Positions 34,608 through 43,092 of a DNA stretch of 64,000 bases are shown one piece after another. The translations under genes were made by a program, and so were the position numbers. This DNA comes from Alphaproteobacteria bacterium (GTDB lineage: Bacteria; Pseudomonadota; Alphaproteobacteria; Rhizobiales; JAJFHC01), in the NCBI GenBank assembly GCA_021775805.1, contig JAJFHD010000090.1, positions 124,001 through 188,000 of the forward strand, written 5' to 3'. Within the stretch, counting starts at the first letter, position 1. Each line of letters begins with the position of its first letter. The notes beneath the pieces were generated by a model, which made no database searches, was not told the DNA's origin, and saw only the letters and a list, made by a program, of their open reading frames with translations.

Positions 34608-35759
34608 TCAAATCGCCGCAAGAGCCTGATCGATGTCGGCGATCAGGTCTTCAGGTTTTTCGATGCCCACCGACAGGCGCAACAGATCCCGGGGGATCGG
34701 GCTGGTCGGCCCTTCCGACGTGGCCCTGTGTTCGATCAGGCTTTCGACCCCGCCCAGAGATGTGGCGCGGACGAACAAGCGACAGTTTCCGGCGGCTTGG
34801 AGTGCCTTGCTCTCGCCGCCATCGATCTGCATCGAAAGCATGCCGCCAAATCCGCCGTTCATCTGCCTGCGGGCAATTTCGTGACCGGGGTGGCTCTGCA
34901 GGCCCGGGTAAAGAACCCGTGCTACTTTTGGGTGGGTGTCGAAATGGCGGGCAACGGCGAGCGCATTGTCGCTCGCCTGACGGACCCGGAGAAACAATGT
35001 GCGCATGCCGCGCAGCAGCAGCCAGGATTCAAACGTTCCCAGGATGGCGCCGCCGTGTTCGCGGTTCTTCCGGATCCTGGCCCACAAGTCGTCCTGACGG
35101 GCGCCGACAAGCGCCCCGGCGACGATGTCGCTATGGCCATTGAGGTACTTGGTTGCAGAATGAAACACGATATCGGCGCCCAATGCGATGGGGCGTGTCA
35201 GGACTGGTGTTGCGACGGTCGAGTCCACAGCCAGAAGGGCGCCGGCTTCATGGGCGATGTTCGCCGCTTCCGCGATGTCGATAAGGTCCCAGGTCGGGTT
35301 GCAGGGCGTCTCGATCCACACCAGCCGCGTCCGGCCGGGACGGATTGCTGCTTGCAGGGCGCCATCTTCGCTGGCATCGAACAGATCGACATCGATGCCC
35401 CAGGTCTCGGAGAACTCCAAGAGCCAGTGCCTCAGACCCCAATACATGACCTTTGGCGCGACAACATGATCGCCGGGTTTCAATGCCTGGAACACGGCGA
35501 CTGCAGCGGCCATGCCCGAGGAAAATGTAATGGCCTCCGCACCGCCCTCGAGCTTCGCCAACAGGGATTCTGCATGACCGAAAGTCGGGTTTTTGTCACG
35601 GGCATACCCGTGGTTTTCGACAGTGAGGTTGTAGTTCTCATCGCGCGAAAACGTCGATGACGGTTGAATAGGCGGCACCACGCCGCCTGTAGCCGCATCG
35701 CCGGCGTAGGCGCCGTGTGCGGTCAGTGTCTCCGGAGAGAGTTCATCTGAGTCTTTCAT
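34608..35759 (-). CDS. Cystathionine beta-lyase-type Cys/Met metabolism PLP enzyme
   Basis: 383 residues from ATG 35759; the open frame upstream to 36134 covers another gene. PLP motifs: YARDKNPTFGHAESLLAKLE, FSSGMAAAVAVFQALKPGDH, WIETPCNPTWDLIDI, VDSTVATPVLTRP and the PLP lysine in FHSATKYLNGHSD. Length and motifs place it with cystathionine beta-lyases/gamma-synthases rather than MetY. It could convert cystathionine to homocysteine, complementing the direct sulfhydrylation route encoded at 5.1-7.6 kb, or act as a cysteine desulfhydrase. Divergent from a small secreted protein. Confidence 0.88.
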   Translation of the reverse strand: MKDSDELSPETLTAHGAYAGDAATGGVVPPIQPSSTFSRDENYNLTVENHGYARDKNPTFGHAESLLAKLEGGAEAITFSSGMAAAVAVFQALKPGDHVVAPKVMYWGLRHWLLEFSETWGIDVDLFDASEDGALQAAIRPGRTRLVWIETPCNPTWDLIDIAEAANIAHEAGALLAVDSTVATPVLTRPIALGADIVFHSATKYLNGHSDIVAGALVGARQDDLWARIRKNREHGGAILGTFESWLLLRGMRTLFLRVRQASDNALAVARHFDTHPKVARVLYPGLQSHPGHEIARRQMNGGFGGMLSMQIDGGESKALQAAGNCRLFVRATSLGGVESLIEHRATSEGPTSPIPRDLLRLSVGIEKPEDLIADIDQALAAI

Positions 35760-35934
35760 GATCACAGACTTATCCTCCCGACCGGGGTTTGCCAATATCT
35801 GTTTGGCGGGCCTGACGAAACCGGCCGCAATGGCTCTGGCGCGGGACTTGCGACGGACGGTCCTGGCGGCAACAAATTGCAGTCGCGTTGCGGCCCGCTG
35901 TGTGGCAGGCTCTCTCCCAGCGTGGAGGTCGGTT

Positions 35935-36312
35935 ATGAATGCGATCAGGGTAACAGCATGTGTGCTGGCGGTTGCCGTTTGGGCACTGCCCGCCGGATCG
36001 GAGGCCGGAGAAGGTCCGATCAACGGTGCCGAAATCGTGGAGGTGCTGGCTGGCAAAACCGTAACCGGCAGCCGCAACGGACGCGGCTGGACCCAGACGT
36101 TCGGCAAGGACGGCGGTACGGTCTTCGTCCTCAATGGGGATCAGCCGTCGCCCGGCCGCTGGAAAGTGTCAGGCGACCAGTATTGTTCCCTGTGGCCGCC
36201 TTCGCCCAAGTGGGATTGCTACGGCATGACAGCGGATCTGGCTGCCAGTCCGGTTCCCGTCACGTGGGTGTATCCCGACGGCACAAAGTGGCCCGGTGTC
36301 GTGACACCTTAA
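35935..36312 (+). CDS. Small secreted protein of unknown function
   Basis: 125 residues from ATG 35935 with GGAGGTC seven bases upstream. The signal peptide VTACVLAVAVWALPAGSEAG precedes a compact domain with GKTVTGSRNGRGWTQTFGKDGG and QYCSLWPPSPKWDCYGM, the two cysteines suggesting a disulfide. The pattern resembles small periplasmic DUF995-like proteins, without certainty. It lies 31 bp upstream of the flavoprotein gene and may be co-transcribed with it. Confidence 0.7.
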   Translation: MNAIRVTACVLAVAVWALPAGSEAGEGPINGAEIVEVLAGKTVTGSRNGRGWTQTFGKDGGTVFVLNGDQPSPGRWKVSGDQYCSLWPPSPKWDCYGMTADLAASPVPVTWVYPDGTKWPGVVTP

Positions 36313-36343
36313 CGATGTTTTTTCAACAAGACCGGACATCCCG

Positions 36344-38302
36344 ATGAGTGCCGATTTTCCGAATTTGCTAAGTCCCCTTCAGGTTGGCCCCAAGACCGTC
36401 AGAAACCGGGTCCTGGTGACCGGCCACGTGCCACGATTGGCTGAGAACAATCTGCCCTCCGACCGTTACATCGCCTATCATCGCGCGCGCGCCCGAGGCG
36501 GTGCCGGGCTGCAGATCACCGGCGCGCAAGGGGTGCATCCGACCGGCACATTGGGCACGGCCTACAGCCTCCAGAACCTCGATGACAGTATCGTCCCCGG
36601 CTATCGCCGCCTGGCGGCGGCGGTCCACGAGGAGGGCGGCATGATTCTGGCCCAACTGGCCCACAGTGCAGCGACCCTGAAGGTTTCCGATGTTGGCCGG
36701 CCGCTGTGGGCTCCGTCTCCCGTTCAATCGGAACTGGCACGCGAAACACCGCACGAGATGACAATTGCGGAAATCGATGAAATGACGGCAGCATTTGCCG
36801 CAGCCGCCGGCCGTGCGCGCGACGGCGGCCTTGACGGTGTCGAGCTGCTCTCGGCCTTCGGCTTCCTGATTGCGGCCTTCCTGTCGCCACTGAGCAACCG
36901 CCGCACCGATGGGTATGGCGGTTCCCTGAAAAACCGGATGAGGTTTGCGTTCGAAGTCGTTGAAGCGACTCGTCATTCCCTGGGCCCGGATCTGGTGCTC
37001 GGCATGCGCATTCCGGGCGATGAACGGGCGCCGGGCGGTCTGGATCAGAACGACATGATCGAGATTGGGCAAGCCCTCGCGGGCACCGGAAAGGTTGACT
37101 ATCTCAATGTCATTGTCGGCACGAACTACAACCGCCTCGAGCGGATGCTCCACTGGGGTCCCACGCCGATGGCTCACGGCGTCTATGTCCCTTTGGCCGC
37201 GGCGATCAAGAACGCCGTCGACATTCCGGTCTTCACGGCAGGCCGCATAACCGATCCGCGCCTGGCGGAAGCAATCGTCCGGGACGGCAAGGCCGATATG
37301 GTTGCCATGACGAGAGCGCACATCGCCGATCCGGAAATCGTTCGCAAGATGTCAAGCGGTCGCGAAGGCGAGATCCGGCCTTGTGTCGGTGCCAATGTCT
37401 GCATCACGCTCACGGGCGGTCCTTTGCGGTGTTTTCACAATCCCACTGCTGCCGGCGGACAAGACGAAATCGATCTTCCGGTTGCCGCGACGCCTCGCAG
37501 AGTTGCCGTCATCGGAGGCGGTCCGGCCGGAATGGAGGCGGCCCTGACCGCTGCAAAAAGAGGTCATGCGGTTACCCTCTTCGAAGCAGGTGACAGGCTG
37601 GGCGGGCGGCTCGACCTGTGGGCCTCCGGTCCGTTGACCAGGGAATTGCGCAAGGCCATCGACTGGCGAAAGTCACAGCTTTCCCTGTTTCAGGTCCGCG
37701 TTGAGCTCAACGCCGATATTACCCTGGACATGGTGCCCGACCTCGACTGCGATGTGCTAATCCTGGCGACCGGTTCGGCGGCCGCAACATCGAGCCTGCC
37801 GGCCGAAGTTTCTAACGCCGGTATACGCATCGTGACGCCGGAATATGTGCTGATGAACCCCGACCTGACGTTTCGCCATGCCCTTGTTCGTGACGAGGGC
37901 GGCGGTCGGGAAGGGCTGACGGCCGCAGAGGTTCTTGCAACCAAAGGCAAGAAGGTCACCGTGGTCACCAGCGAGTTCGTCGTCGGCGAAGACGTCGATG
38001 CCGTGGTCAGGACGACAATCCATCAGCATCTGCTTAAAAACGGTGTGACGTTCCGCACGGGCGAGTATATCGTGGCATCTGACGGCGAAAACGTAACATT
38101 GCGCAATCAGTTCTCCGGATTGCAAACCCGGATCGATGGGGTTGATCTCATCGTCGACTGGCAGGGCAGGGTGGCCAGGGATACGCTACAGCAGGCCGCT
38201 ACACAGTCCGGCGTTGAAACCCTTGTCATCGGCGATGCTCTCGCGCCCCGAACCGTAACGTTTGCCGTGGCGGAAGGAGCGAAAGCCGGCCGTGACATTT
38301 AG
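36344..38302 (+). CDS. Trimethylamine-dehydrogenase/dienoyl-CoA reductase-like flavoprotein with altered Fe-S motif
   Basis: 652 residues: an N-terminal old-yellow-enzyme TIM barrel (about 1-340; SPLQVGPKTVRNRVLVTGH, LSPLSNRRTDGYGGSLKNR), a 4Fe-4S motif, then NAD(P)/FAD-type domains (RRVAVIGGGPAGMEAALTAA at about 386). The usual cluster motif CxxCxxC-x(11-12)-C reads here Cys347, Ala350, Cys353 and Cys363, so the second ligand is lost. Family members oxidise N-methyl groups of amines or betaines or reduce dienoyl-CoA. With an intact flavin domain but three cysteines, electron transfer may differ. The substrate is probably an N-methylated compound, by family resemblance only. Confidence 0.85.
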   Translation: MSADFPNLLSPLQVGPKTVRNRVLVTGHVPRLAENNLPSDRYIAYHRARARGGAGLQITGAQGVHPTGTLGTAYSLQNLDDSIVPGYRRLAAAVHEEGGMILAQLAHSAATLKVSDVGRPLWAPSPVQSELARETPHEMTIAEIDEMTAAFAAAAGRARDGGLDGVELLSAFGFLIAAFLSPLSNRRTDGYGGSLKNRMRFAFEVVEATRHSLGPDLVLGMRIPGDERAPGGLDQNDMIEIGQALAGTGKVDYLNVIVGTNYNRLERMLHWGPTPMAHGVYVPLAAAIKNAVDIPVFTAGRITDPRLAEAIVRDGKADMVAMTRAHIADPEIVRKMSSGREGEIRPCVGANVCITLTGGPLRCFHNPTAAGGQDEIDLPVAATPRRVAVIGGGPAGMEAALTAAKRGHAVTLFEAGDRLGGRLDLWASGPLTRELRKAIDWRKSQLSLFQVRVELNADITLDMVPDLDCDVLILATGSAAATSSLPAEVSNAGIRIVTPEYVLMNPDLTFRHALVRDEGGGREGLTAAEVLATKGKKVTVVTSEFVVGEDVDAVVRTTIHQHLLKNGVTFRTGEYIVASDGENVTLRNQFSGLQTRIDGVDLIVDWQGRVARDTLQQAATQSGVETLVIGDALAPRTVTFAVAEGAKAGRDI

Positions 38303-38470
38303 GGGCACGTCGGAAATGTCGCGATAACAACAGGTTCACGGAACTCTTACCGTGATTTGTTTCGTCAGGGAGCACATTTCCAATGATAATAAGTTTCAGC
38401 GCCACTTGAGGCGTCGGCAGTGGGAATTCCTCGGTTCCCATCGCCAAACGAACCTCTCCAAAGGTCGGAA

Positions 38471-38507
38471 ATGCACCCGGAGCTCCCCCGATCCGGGTGC
38501 ATTTTTT
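38471..38507 (+). terminator. Rho-independent terminator
   Basis: ATGCACCCGG (38471-38480) pairs perfectly with CCGGGTGCAT (38493-38502) and is followed by T to 38507. It lies about 170 bp after the flavoprotein stop; the intervening 38303-38470 holds no gene I can support, so it may end the flavoprotein transcript or a short unrecognised RNA. Confidence 0.8.
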
Positions 38508-38619
38508 GTGACCGCGTCGGGCTAGTCAGCGGAAGTGTTGCCTTGTAACAACAGAGCTCAAGTCTGGAGTCATTTTCTTAACTTTTACCCTTGAAGCGGG
38601 CGGGCGTGATGACCAAATG

Positions 38620-38725
38620 TAGCCTGTGAGAGAGATGACCCTCCCCAAGCTCTCTCTCCTAATGCAACTCCTCCCCAAAGTTGCGTAAGCGCCCGTCCAC
38701 CCCCTCCCGGACGGGCGCTTTTTTA
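38620..38725 (+). ncRNA. Candidate trans-acting small RNA with three anti-Shine-Dalgarno hairpin loops
   Basis: Three successive hairpins each expose a C-rich loop. Stem GAGAGAG/CTCTCTC (38628-38634 with 38650-38656) has CCCTCCCC in its loop. A 7-bp stem at 38662-38668 with 38680-38686 (one T-G wobble) has CCTCCCC in its loop. The terminator stem, 12 bp at 38687-38698 with 38709-38720, has CCCCCTCCC in its loop and is followed by a T-run. CTTGAA at 38590 lies 17 bp from a weak -10 at 38613, which would place the start near 38622. This is the layout of alphaproteobacterial aSD-loop sRNAs such as the alpha-r14/NfeR1 group and the CcsR RNAs of Rhodobacter; exact family membership is inferred. 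Confidence 0.7.
38687..38725 (+). terminator. Intrinsic terminator of the small RNA
   Basis: A perfect 12-bp GC-rich stem with a 10-nt loop at 38699-38708, directly followed by six T (counting the last two stem bases) and then ATTTT. It ends the small RNA and lies 52 bp before the convergent agmatinase stop. Confidence 0.88.
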
Positions 38726-38776
38726 TTTTAAGAAGGCGTATGGGGTTAGCGGGGCTGACATGGTCGACCCTGCAAT

Positions 38777-39775
38777 TCACTCAAGCAGGTCTTGACCGAC
38801 GGCCCCGGCCTGATGTGCGCGCAGGCATAGGTATTCAAGCGCAACGGTAGCTGCCGCAAGGGAGGAAATCTCGCCGACGTCATAGGCCGGCGACACTTCG
38901 ACCACGTCGGCTGCCACAAAGTTGATGTCCGTCAGCAGTCGCAGGATGGACAAGGCCTGATGGGTCGACAGACCTCCCGGAACCGGTGTGCCGGTGCCCG
39001 GTGCGAAGGCGGGATCGAGGCAATCGATATCGAATGTGAGATAGGTTTTGTGATCGCCCACCACCCGCTCTATCTCCTGGGCAACCGCCGCCGCGGTCAT
39101 ATCGTGAACCTGGTCGGCATACAGGATGGTCATGCCATGCCGCCGTTCGCCGTGGAATGTTGTGCGAATGCCAACCTGGATCGAGCGTTCGGGATCGATG
39201 ACGCCGTCACGGATCGCATAATTGAACATGGTGCCGTGATCGATCCTGCCGCCTTCGTCGGCCTCCACATCCCGGTGCGCGTCAAACTGCACAAGCGACA
39301 GGGGCCCGTGTTTTTCGGCATGAGCGCACAAAAGCGGGTAGGTGATTGAGTGATCGCCGCCGATGGTCAACATGCCGACATCGGCATCAAGGATCTGCCT
39401 GGCGTGTGCCTCTATCGTGGTTTTGATCTCAGCCTGGATCCCGTAGTCGAAATAGCAGTCGCCATAGTCGACAACCGCAAGGGTATCGAAAGGATCGAAC
39501 ATCCAGGGCCAGATCGGACCCCAGGCATGGTGGGCGGAGGCCTTGCGTACGGCTTCGGGCCCGAAGCGCGTGCCCGGCCTGTTGGTGACGGCGAGATCGA
39601 ATGGAATGCCTGAGACGGCGATATCCACGCCCGACAGGTCTCTGGTGTACTTGCGGCGCATGAATGACAGGGCGCCGGCAAAGGTCGATTCAATATCCGT
39701 GCCCTTTAGTTTAGTCCGTCGAAATGCCCCATCGCCCGGTATGTCATCGCCTTTCGACCAGTGATCCTGCGCCAT
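38777..39775 (-). CDS. speB: Agmatinase/ureohydrolase family enzyme
   Basis: 332 residues. All manganese-binding motifs are present: LTIGGDHSITYPL, LVQFDAHRDVEADEGG, and FDIDCLDPAFAPGTGTPVPG. The DAHxD and DxDxxDP sets and the GG(L/F)(S/T) loop are those of agmatinases; the DAHRD variant also occurs in guanidinobutyrase and guanidinopropionase, so the exact guanidino substrate is open. It splits a guanidino compound into urea and an amine. The 115-bp region upstream to 39890 separates it from the divergent cyclase gene. Confidence 0.88.
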   Translation of the reverse strand: MAQDHWSKGDDIPGDGAFRRTKLKGTDIESTFAGALSFMRRKYTRDLSGVDIAVSGIPFDLAVTNRPGTRFGPEAVRKASAHHAWGPIWPWMFDPFDTLAVVDYGDCYFDYGIQAEIKTTIEAHARQILDADVGMLTIGGDHSITYPLLCAHAEKHGPLSLVQFDAHRDVEADEGGRIDHGTMFNYAIRDGVIDPERSIQVGIRTTFHGERRHGMTILYADQVHDMTAAAVAQEIERVVGDHKTYLTFDIDCLDPAFAPGTGTPVPGGLSTHQALSILRLLTDINFVAADVVEVSPAYDVGEISSLAAATVALEYLCLRAHQAGAVGQDLLE

Positions 39776-39890
39776 GTTCCGACCCTAAATCAAATTGCGT
39801 TTGCTCATCAAACCCTAACCGGGTTGGGGAGGTTGCACCAGCGCCGGGTTCTGTTAGGTTTTCGGATGAACAAAAAGGGAGACTCCGAAA

Positions 39891-40712
39891 ATGTGTGATG
39901 TTTGCGTGATGAATTCGGTCAAGGAAAAGATGTTGTCGAGGCGCGATGTTTTCCGCACGGCAGCCGGGGGTGCGGCCGCACTTGCTGTTACGGCAGGCGT
40001 CTCAGTTCCTGCAGCATTGGCGGATGGTCATGGTTCGGTGGAAGACATGACCCACGAACTGCATGAGCAATTTCCGACCTGGGGCGGCGGCCAGCAATTG
40101 TTCATGGAGCAGCAATTCACACTCAAAAAGGATGGTTTCAATCTGTTTGAAATGCGTCTCAACGAACACACGGGAACGCACATGGATGCACCGCTGCACT
40201 TTTCCGACGATGGCCAATCGGTAGCGGAAATACCCGTCGAAAATCTCGTTGTTCCCTTATGTGTCATCGACATCAAGGCTAAGGCAGCGGAGAATGCGGA
40301 CGCACAAGTCACACCCGATGACATCAAGGCGTGGGTCTCCAAGAACGGGCCGATACCCGACAAGGCCTGTATCGCGATGAATTCAGGCTGGGACAAGCAC
40401 GTAAATTCCGACAAGTTCCGTAATGCGGATGCCGAAAAGAAGATGCACTTCCCAGGCTTCCATATCGAAGCAACCAAGATGCTGATGGAAGGCGGCAAAG
40501 CAGTCGGCATAGCCGTGGACACACTCTCGCTCGACTTCGGAATGTCCGGCGATTTTGCAACACATTATGCCTGGTTGCCGACCAACCGTTGGGGCATAGA
40601 ATGCCTCGCCAATCTGGACAAGGTCCCGGCAAAAGGCGCGACACTTGTGGTCGGTGCTCCAAAGAACCGCGGCGGCACCGGTGGCCCAGCCCGCATCTTC
40701 GCGATGGTCTGA
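39891..40712 (+). CDS. Tat-exported cyclase-family (kynurenine formamidase-like) hydrolase
   Basis: 273 residues. The start at 39891 has GGGAG 12 bases upstream. A twin-arginine signal SRRDVFRTAAGGAAALAVTA ends near ALADG. The mature part carries the metal-binding NEHTGTHMDAPLHF (HxGTHxD) and a final NLDKVPAKGATLVVGAPKN, as in KynB-like cyclase-fold amidohydrolases, which use zinc or manganese to open amide or lactone rings. Export to the periplasm distinguishes it from tryptophan-degrading KynB; the substrate is unknown. Confidence 0.88.
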   Translation: MCDVCVMNSVKEKMLSRRDVFRTAAGGAAALAVTAGVSVPAALADGHGSVEDMTHELHEQFPTWGGGQQLFMEQQFTLKKDGFNLFEMRLNEHTGTHMDAPLHFSDDGQSVAEIPVENLVVPLCVIDIKAKAAENADAQVTPDDIKAWVSKNGPIPDKACIAMNSGWDKHVNSDKFRNADAEKKMHFPGFHIEATKMLMEGGKAVGIAVDTLSLDFGMSGDFATHYAWLPTNRWGIECLANLDKVPAKGATLVVGAPKNRGGTGGPARIFAMV

Positions 40713-40727
40713 TCGTCGATTGAACCC

Positions 40728-40760
40728 AATGCGGTGGCCGTAGATCGGTCACCGCATTTT
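40728..40760 (+). terminator. Intrinsic terminator after the cyclase gene
   Basis: A 13-bp stem (AATGCGGTG plus GCCG, pairing with CGGT plus CACCGCATT, one wobble) with a 5-nt loop, ending in four T at 40757-40760. It starts 16 bp after the cyclase stop. Confidence 0.75.
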
Positions 40761-40789
40761 CAACTTACTGATCGTGCTGTTTATCGGCG

Positions 40790-42139
40790 TCAGTGAAGCG
40801 ACGCAAAGGCGTCGGCGTAACTTGAACGTTCGGCGATGTGTTCAAGGCCAAAACCCTGGAAATCACCAAACAGCAGCCTGAGCACGTCCGGCCGCTCGGA
40901 TTTAAATGCGGCATCGACTGCCAGCTGAAAGAACAGGTCACGTTGAGCGTGACTGCCGCCCATCTGCCACAAGTTACGGCGAGCCGGCATGATCAGGTCG
41001 ATCACGCGCCCGAATTCCCCCCTGCAATGCGCATAGGCGGCTTCGCTCGCCGGCAAACCGGCAGCGCTGTAGCGTGCCGTGAGCGTACCTTCACCGGACG
41101 AGACGTAGTCTCTGATCCGTTGGATTGTCTCAAGGGCGTCATCGTCATAACCGGCACGGCTCAAGGCGATGACACTATGGGCGCTTGTGAACGGACTTGC
41201 ATGATTGCCGATCCGGGGGCGGGCGAGGTCGGCGAGCGGTTGCCAGCGGTCTCCCACATCGACGCCCCGGAGTTCCAGGCGTCTCAGGATCGAGATATCG
41301 TTTTGCAGGTCTATGTAGAGGTCGGGAATGGCCTTCATCAGAGGCGACTCCAGATTTCGCAGGCGCTCGTCGTAAATCTGCAGGGCTGATGGATAGTCCC
41401 CGCTTTCGGCATAGAACAGAGCAAGATGCCACCACAGGTGATGGACGATGTGATTGGCGCTCTCCCAGTTTCCTGTCAGCCCTTCGATCCATTGAACACC
41501 TTCGTCCAGTCGTCCTTGCATGATGAGCACATGGGCAACCGCGTGCGCACCCCAGCAATCGCCCGGGTCACGGGCAACCGACTCCTTGCCGAATGCCTCG
41601 GCACTTTCATAGTGACCGTTTTCCTCCAGCCCGAACGACCGCAGGGCAAGGAATGCCGAATATGAGGGAATGGCCTCCGACCAATGTGCCGCGGCGCGTT
41701 CAGAGATGTCCCGCATCCAGCCGACCTCGCCGATCCAGAACAGCTCGAATTGCGATAGCCGCAAGGCCAAAAGGTCCAGCGGCGACTCTGCAGCAATGGC
41801 CTCATAGTGCGTGACGGCTTCGGTAATTCTGCCTGCCAGGCTTGCCTCAAGAGCTGCCACATAATGCTTCTCGCGGTCGGTTCGGGCAGGCTGGCTGTTT
41901 TTGGCTGCTGCGAGAGCGGCTCTTGCGGCCGGGTAATGGTCCGGGTTACGCATGCCAAACAGGAGCAAACCTTTGATGGCGTGCGGCAACCCGATGCCGG
42001 GATCGGCAGAGATGGCGGCATCCAGGTGAGCCATCGTGTCCGTGCGCCAGGTTATGAATGAGGAGGTCGCCGTACTGATCGACTGGGCTGCATCGCTTGA
42101 CTCGGTCGATAATTGGTATCCCCAGATGTCCTTGCGCAT
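40790..42139 (-). CDS. TPR protein, TTC38-like
   Basis: 449 residues from ATG 42139, which has GAGGGAG upstream. The protein is all helix: GIGLPHAIKGLLLFGMRNPD, EKHYVAALEASLAGRITEAV and WGAHAVAHVLIMQGRLDEGV are successive TPR-like units, and HHLWWHLALFYAESGDYPSA and ISILRRLELRGVDVGDRW fit the TTC38 family. Bacterial members are soluble proteins of unknown role. No catalytic motif is seen. Confidence 0.8.
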   Translation of the reverse strand: MRKDIWGYQLSTESSDAAQSISTATSSFITWRTDTMAHLDAAISADPGIGLPHAIKGLLLFGMRNPDHYPAARAALAAAKNSQPARTDREKHYVAALEASLAGRITEAVTHYEAIAAESPLDLLALRLSQFELFWIGEVGWMRDISERAAAHWSEAIPSYSAFLALRSFGLEENGHYESAEAFGKESVARDPGDCWGAHAVAHVLIMQGRLDEGVQWIEGLTGNWESANHIVHHLWWHLALFYAESGDYPSALQIYDERLRNLESPLMKAIPDLYIDLQNDISILRRLELRGVDVGDRWQPLADLARPRIGNHASPFTSAHSVIALSRAGYDDDALETIQRIRDYVSSGEGTLTARYSAAGLPASEAAYAHCRGEFGRVIDLIMPARRNLWQMGGSHAQRDLFFQLAVDAAFKSERPDVLRLLFGDFQGFGLEHIAERSSYADAFASLH

Positions 42140-42232
42140 TCGTGACTCCCTCGTATTATTTTTGGTACAGCACAACGCCGTCAGTTGACTGAAATAGGCG
42201 AAATTCATCGCACGCGCAATTTGCGCGGTTCG

Positions 42233-42937
42233 TCAGTTCAACAATTTCGGATTGAGATCCAGTGCCCGTCGCTTGTCTTTGCGGGCGAGATCGCGCCGCC
42301 CGATCTGGGTATAGGCCAGCGACCGGAAATAGTAGGTGATGGCCAGATCGGGTTTGAGAACACTCGATCTGCTGAAATCCTGAATGGCCGCTTTGAAACG
42401 GCGGAGCCTGAGCAATACGCTGCCGCGCGCGTTGTAGGCCTCGTAGTTCTGAGGCGCCAGGGCAATCGTCTTGCTGAAGTCGAAGGCGGCGCGTTTGTAG
42501 TGCCGTCGGATGCTGTAGACGACACCGCGGTTGAAAAGATACTCCGGGTTGTCGGGCTGAATTTTGATCGCATCGTTGAAGTTCTTCGTTGCATCTGCGT
42601 ATTTCTTGAGCGTCGTCTGCACCAAACCCCGATAGAATAGCACTCTGTGTCGTCGCGGCGACGACGGGCCGATTGTGATGGCCTTGTTGAGGTCCAGGAG
42701 CGCGGATCTGCCGTCACCTGCTCTCAGGTGCCCTTTCCCCCGGTTGAGATAGGCCAGGACCAGGTCTTCGCCGCCAATCGAATTGGAGTCGATTAGCCTT
42801 GTGCAACCGCTGACGGCCACCACTGCGTTTTCGGCTTTGCAACTGCCCCATAAGTTTTCGGCGGGTTCGGCTTTTGCGGGACCCAGAGGTGCACCGAACA
42901 AGACTGCAATCACCAAAAATCTTGAAATTTCATTCAT
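42233..42937 (-). CDS. Secreted TPR protein
   Basis: 234 residues from ATG 42937. A signal peptide (SRFLVIAVLFGAPLGPAKAE) precedes a short disulfide-prone segment (NLWGSCKAENAVVAVSGC) and four to five TPR units such as VLFYRGLVQTTLKKYADATK, YLFNRGVVYSIRRHYKRAAF and YNARGSVLLRLRRFKAAIQD. Such periplasmic TPR proteins scaffold protein complexes. The gene lies 93 bp downstream of the TTC38-like gene on the same strand; partners unknown. Confidence 0.85.
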   Translation of the reverse strand: MNEISRFLVIAVLFGAPLGPAKAEPAENLWGSCKAENAVVAVSGCTRLIDSNSIGGEDLVLAYLNRGKGHLRAGDGRSALLDLNKAITIGPSSPRRHRVLFYRGLVQTTLKKYADATKNFNDAIKIQPDNPEYLFNRGVVYSIRRHYKRAAFDFSKTIALAPQNYEAYNARGSVLLRLRRFKAAIQDFSRSSVLKPDLAITYYFRSLAYTQIGRRDLARKDKRRALDLNPKLLN

Positions 42938-43092
42938 GTCGGAACGAGCACCCTTCTTGTGAACTTGTGAGCTTGTGACGGTCCAATCGATATGGGGACG
43001 ATTTGCCGGAACAAAAGAACCATGCGCGCTTGTATTTTCGATCAAGTCCCGCCATTGATCATGCTTCAAGAATTTAGAATGGAGGCGGCGCA

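Noticed and set aside
34551..35660. A 369-codon open frame on the plus strand
   Set aside because: Antisense to the cystathionine lyase-type gene, whose PLP motifs are unambiguous.
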